This document shows, in pieces, positions 61,065-64,000 of a DNA stretch of 64,000 nucleotides. Positions within the stretch are counted from its first letter, which is position 1. Every line of letters starts with the position of its first letter. A program made the translations under genes and the position numbers. The DNA is taken from contig NZ_AVCS01000013.1 of assembly GCF_000498495.1 (NCBI RefSeq), positions 1 to 64,000 on the forward strand. Reading direction: 5' to 3'. This stretch comes from Flavobacterium enshiense DK69. GTDB lineage: Bacteria; Bacteroidota; Bacteroidia; Flavobacteriales; Flavobacteriaceae. The notes under the pieces were generated by a model, which worked only from the letters and a program-made list of their open reading frames with translations, ran no database searches and had not been told where the DNA came from.

Positions 61065-62420
61065 TTACTTATTAAATATATCTAAAAGACTTTTCTTACT
61101 TGGAGCTATTCTTTCCATTAGGATTTCGACAATTGTCCCTGCTGAACTACCATCGAAATCACATATTTGTTGAAAATAAACTTTACCCAATGAAAATGGT
61201 TCAACGGTTAATTTACCTCCATTAATACTATATTTTTTACAATTATCTTTCAGGGTATTAATGAAAGCACTATAGTTTTTCTCATTCAAATGCTTTTTGG
61301 CGTACTCCACTCTTTTAGCGACAGGAATATTATTGCCTTGCTCATCGGTTAATAAATCACTTTTTGTAAGAACAACAAAAATTGCATCGGTTGTTTTCCC
61401 AAAAACTTGATTATTTTTAAAATAAGTAGAGGCTGCAGCTAAATAATCACTTTGTTTAAGTCCACTGCCATCAGGTTTATTTTCTCTATCATAATCGATA
61501 AAGAAAAAGTGGATTTTTCGATTAGTACTACTTAAAAAACTATTCAATGAATTAAATGTGTTTTCATGATCACGAGTAGGTAAGCCATGTCCCGAATTTT
61601 TAAGGAAAAAACATTTGAATATTTCACCACTAAGTTCAATTAGCGAAACTGAACGACTGTTTTTCTCGTTTGGTTTTTTTACCGTGAAGGGCAAATATTG
61701 CGTAGTATCAAGAGGACTTGGCGCAGGAAGGAAATCATTAGCAACACCATCATCACTAAAAATATTTTTAAGTTGATTGGCGTACAGATAACCAGGTCCT
61801 GTTGCAATATTCAAATAACCTTTCTGTTCAGCTACCTGTAGAATAGCTCCAAGAGCGCACGTCTTCCCCGAACCGGTTCCACCCCAAAAATATACTTCAG
61901 TGTAATCGGGAGGAATCGATGAAGGAGTTAATCCAATCGTAAGTTCTGGGGTTTGAATGTTGCCCAAACTATCAATAGCAGATTGAGGAATTCCACTGTT
62001 TATCAGGTCAGATTCTGTGAAAGTTCCACTTTGTAAATACTCGAGAATTTTAGATGGAGCATAGAAATTTGGGTTTCCTTGGATATTATTTAAAATTTTT
62101 TGTTTTTCCGCTTGAGCATTTGCCCTTTGTTGCACTAAAGTATCAATCTTTTGTTTTGCTTCCAAAACATGTTTACCTGCGGGAAAATTTGTGATATAGT
62201 CAGAAAGCTTACTTTCATTGCCATAGCGTGCTATTTCCCACGCAGCATCATCATCCTCGTCTATTGAGGTTTGCAGAGCTACTATTGCTTTACGCTTGCT
62301 CGAGTCTAAATTGCCTGTCTGTTTTAATTCATCAAGTGTAGTTATTCCCTGTTTTATAAATCCAAAAAGTTGGTCTGCTGTAAAATCCTCTATATGTTGT
62401 AAAATATTATTTTTATCCAT
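61065..62420 (-). CDS. P-loop GTPase with helical N-terminal region
   Basis: 451 residues. Walker A/G1 is WGGTGSGKTCAL (179-190), the G3-like motif is LIELSGEIF (261-268) and G4 is VVLTKSDLL (350-357), so a TRAFAC-type GTPase is likely. The N-terminal 160 residues contain AWEIARYGNESKLSDYITNF and FPAGKHVLEAKQKI (60-92), the W..A..YI..FP.GKH..EA..I repeat seen in Bacteroidota conflict and effector-associated proteins, and a SAP-like YLQSGTFTESDLINSGIP (128-145). No membrane segment. It is the only obvious NTPase in the operon and probably its switch. Which GTPase family (for example DO-GTPase or YcjX-like) is not settled. Confidence 0.8.
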   Translation of the reverse strand: MDKNNILQHIEDFTADQLFGFIKQGITTLDELKQTGNLDSSKRKAIVALQTSIDEDDDAAWEIARYGNESKLSDYITNFPAGKHVLEAKQKIDTLVQQRANAQAEKQKILNNIQGNPNFYAPSKILEYLQSGTFTESDLINSGIPQSAIDSLGNIQTPELTIGLTPSSIPPDYTEVYFWGGTGSGKTCALGAILQVAEQKGYLNIATGPGYLYANQLKNIFSDDGVANDFLPAPSPLDTTQYLPFTVKKPNEKNSRSVSLIELSGEIFKCFFLKNSGHGLPTRDHENTFNSLNSFLSSTNRKIHFFFIDYDRENKPDGSGLKQSDYLAAASTYFKNNQVFGKTTDAIFVVLTKSDLLTDEQGNNIPVAKRVEYAKKHLNEKNYSAFINTLKDNCKKYSINGGKLTVEPFSLGKVYFQQICDFDGSSAGTIVEILMERIAPSKKSLLDIFNK

Positions 62421-62444
62421 GGTATCTACTTTTTAAAGTCTAAC

Positions 62445-63380
62445 TTAAAGTTCGTTATCTGCTGCACTTTTCCCAAGTCCAAAAAGACCTAGAATGTCCC
62501 CAGATTTACCCCCTTTACGCTTTGTGACTATCCAAGGCAACAGCATCAGGAAGTATGCTATGATTGCCAATCCAATAGAAAGAGGTGTGGGTTTATCAGG
62601 AGTTGTAAAGTGTGTTTTCACATCGTTGAACGAAAGAATGTAATCAAAATCATTGGCATTCTCTCCTTTTTCTCTTATCCTGGAAAGCCTGACAAGTTCA
62701 GTTTTCCAATCTTTTGAGTTTTGTTCTACATTTTTTATTACATCCGCTATACCTATGGCCTTCCACTCATTAACAATTCTCCTCGAATCTGCTAACCAGG
62801 TTGAATCCGCTGTTTTCTTTTTACCGTAGTTAGACGGGAACAAATCGGCGTGTAGAGTAAACATTTTGCTATCAATTTGTTTATTATCAGAACCTCCACT
62901 GCTTTTGAAATCATAATCGGAATATACTCCGGGACTTACATGTTTAGCCATCACGACACTCCGTAGTTTGCCTATATATATAGTTTCCCTTTTTTGTGCA
63001 TAAAGTTCATATTCGGGATACATATCTGCTGCTTGCTGAATACTTGCGGTAAGCTTACTCTGGATTACTTGCTTCTGGTCCGAAACCACAAAATAGTGAG
63101 AAAAAGGCGAATAGGTAAAGTAAGCTGTTAAGATAGAAAACAAAACCAGTAAAATCATTTCCCAAATGAAACAGGTTTTGAAATTACTACTCGTACGTTT
63201 TAATAACTTCGCACCAAGCGCAGTTCCACTTAAAAGCAAGAAAATAATTGTCGATAAAAGAATGCTTTGTTCTGTATTGCCCAGTGTATAAAAGTTGGTA
63301 CCGAGAAAACACACGAAACTAAATGCAAGAGCTGTCAACAATGCAATCACGTCGGCCAATGAAAATTTTGATTGTGTCAT
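62445..63380 (-). CDS. Four-helix inner-membrane protein of the GTPase operon
   Basis: 311 residues. Helices at about 8-30, 36-58, 70-92 and 265-285; between the third and fourth is a 170-residue extracytoplasmic loop (SHYFVVSDQKQVIQSKLTAS to FDYILSFNDVKTHF). The C-terminal tail GDILGLFGLGKSA resembles GGILGLLGIGEKQ in the large protein two genes on. No known domain. Located 24 bp before the GTPase start in the same direction. Confidence 0.72.
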   Translation of the reverse strand: MTQSKFSLADVIALLTALAFSFVCFLGTNFYTLGNTEQSILLSTIIFLLLSGTALGAKLLKRTSSNFKTCFIWEMILLVLFSILTAYFTYSPFSHYFVVSDQKQVIQSKLTASIQQAADMYPEYELYAQKRETIYIGKLRSVVMAKHVSPGVYSDYDFKSSGGSDNKQIDSKMFTLHADLFPSNYGKKKTADSTWLADSRRIVNEWKAIGIADVIKNVEQNSKDWKTELVRLSRIREKGENANDFDYILSFNDVKTHFTTPDKPTPLSIGLAIIAYFLMLLPWIVTKRKGGKSGDILGLFGLGKSAADNEL

Positions 63381-63406
63381 ATATATATTTATTTCTGTTT
63401 TCGTTA

Positions 63407-64000
63407 TTATCTATGATTTCCAATATCTTTTAATTCCCTGTCAATTCTGTCTAATTCCTGTTGTAAACGATCACGTTTTTGCAAAAGGGTATTTCTTCTG
63501 TCACTGCCAGGACTATTTGGACTATTACGAGTAGCATTGGGAGGATTTCGAGTATTGCTTTCACCCCCTATTGTAAAAGTGCATATATGTAAAGCATTGT
63601 CTTCTTTCCTTATCAGTCCTTTATAATTTTCTGATTTTCCACCATATTTTACATCAATAGTGTATGGTGTTTCGTTTATGTTCGGTTCTTGCTTTTTATA
63701 ATACTGAAGATAAACATTATAAGTGCCGTTTGGAGCTCCACCAGTAGGCCAATATATATTTTCAATAGGTTTTTTACTGTCGGGGTACTCTACATTCATA
63801 TCTATTTCAAGTTGTCCACCACTTGGAATGCTTTTATTTTTGAACCAGACCGTTTCTCCTTTCGGGTCAGTACAATACAGATCCAAATCATTGTAATTAT
63901 TCCAATTTAATTGTATTTGCACATCGCCGGTTGAAGGTGTTGGTGTACAGTCAAATTCTTCGCCGGACTTAACTTTTTGCAAAGCCTTATCCAACTGGAT
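63407..64000 (-). CDS. DUF2135/YfaP-like domain protein, N-terminus cut by window edge
   Basis: The frame is open to the last base (ATC CAG TTG GAT AAG), so the gene continues to the right; the TTG at 63994 is not a convincing start. Residues about 22-140 of the visible part (VQIQLNWNNYNDLDLYCTDP, VWFKNKSIPSGGQLEIDMN, PNGTYNVYLQYYKKQ) match the YfaP/DUF2135 beta-sandwich that often follows a von Willebrand A domain. The end is a Pro/Asn linker and a short coiled coil (LLQKRDRLQQELDRIDREL). I expect a vWA domain upstream, outside the window. Confidence 0.75.
   Translation of the reverse strand: MQLDKALQKVKSGEEFDCTPTPSTGDVQIQLNWNNYNDLDLYCTDPKGETVWFKNKSIPSGGQLEIDMNVEYPDSKKPIENIYWPTGGAPNGTYNVYLQYYKKQEPNINETPYTIDVKYGGKSENYKGLIRKEDNALHICTFTIGGESNTRNPPNATRNSPNSPGSDRRNTLLQKRDRLQQELDRIDRELKDIGNHR

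Overview
The window looks like a chromosomal segment of a Flavobacteriaceae member, most likely Flavobacterium or a close relative. The support is: AT-rich DNA; TAnnTTTG-type -7 promoter elements; very few Shine-Dalgarno sites; a tmRNA whose tag reads GENNYALAA; a fused CcsB-CcsA cytochrome c assembly protein; menaquinone genes; and a large repetitive secreted adhesin. No gene was checked against a database; names rest on motifs and family knowledge.

Left part, about 1-32 kb, is mostly core chromosome. It holds the N-terminal 820 residues of a surface adhesin with 88-residue repeats, cut by the window edge. Scattered menaquinone genes follow (menC, menA, menB, menD) with a UPF0173 hydrolase and a pair of bacterial-PH membrane proteins. 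Further on are a secreted C1 peptidase, a serine hydrolase lipoprotein, a DOPA-type extradiol dioxygenase, a CvfB-like RNA-binding protein, glutathione peroxidase, ccsBA, prmA, clpS, a two-gene YeeE/YedE sulfur-compound transporter, kdsA, a regulator-creD cluster with twin operators, a lysine/alanine dehydrogenase-family enzyme, and ssrA (tmRNA).

Immediately after ssrA the content becomes accessory (32.4-48.8 kb). A phage-terminase-small-subunit-like gene is followed by a complete DNA phosphorothioation locus. The rightward operon is dndC-dndD-dndE, directly continued by a GHKL/MORC-like ATPase and a GIY-YIG nuclease-like protein. The convergent leftward operon is xre-dptF-dptG-dptH followed by a small protein-kinase-fold-like gene. 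A small Xre protein with a perfect palindromic operator sits at the head of the restriction operon, like the controller genes of restriction-modification systems. dndA and dndB are not present.

From 49.0 to 51.7 kb is a decay zone with two adjacent frameshifted genes, a zinc-ribbon protein and sparse noncoding DNA. From 51.7 to 64 kb nearly everything is leftward. A membrane protein and a secreted DNase-I-fold enzyme precede a tight operon that appears to span the envelope: a DUF2135/YfaP-like protein (cut by the right edge), a four-helix membrane protein, a P-loop GTPase, a large single-pass protein, a membrane-anchored periplasmic protein, a periplasmic coiled coil, a TPR-BACON-beta-barrel protein, and a lipoprotein with five Fn3-like repeats and a DUF1566-like end. 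I read this as a GTPase-centred trans-envelope system, possibly a conflict or surface-sensing system, which I cannot name. It and the GHKL plus GIY-YIG extension of the Dnd locus are the two most interesting parts of the window.
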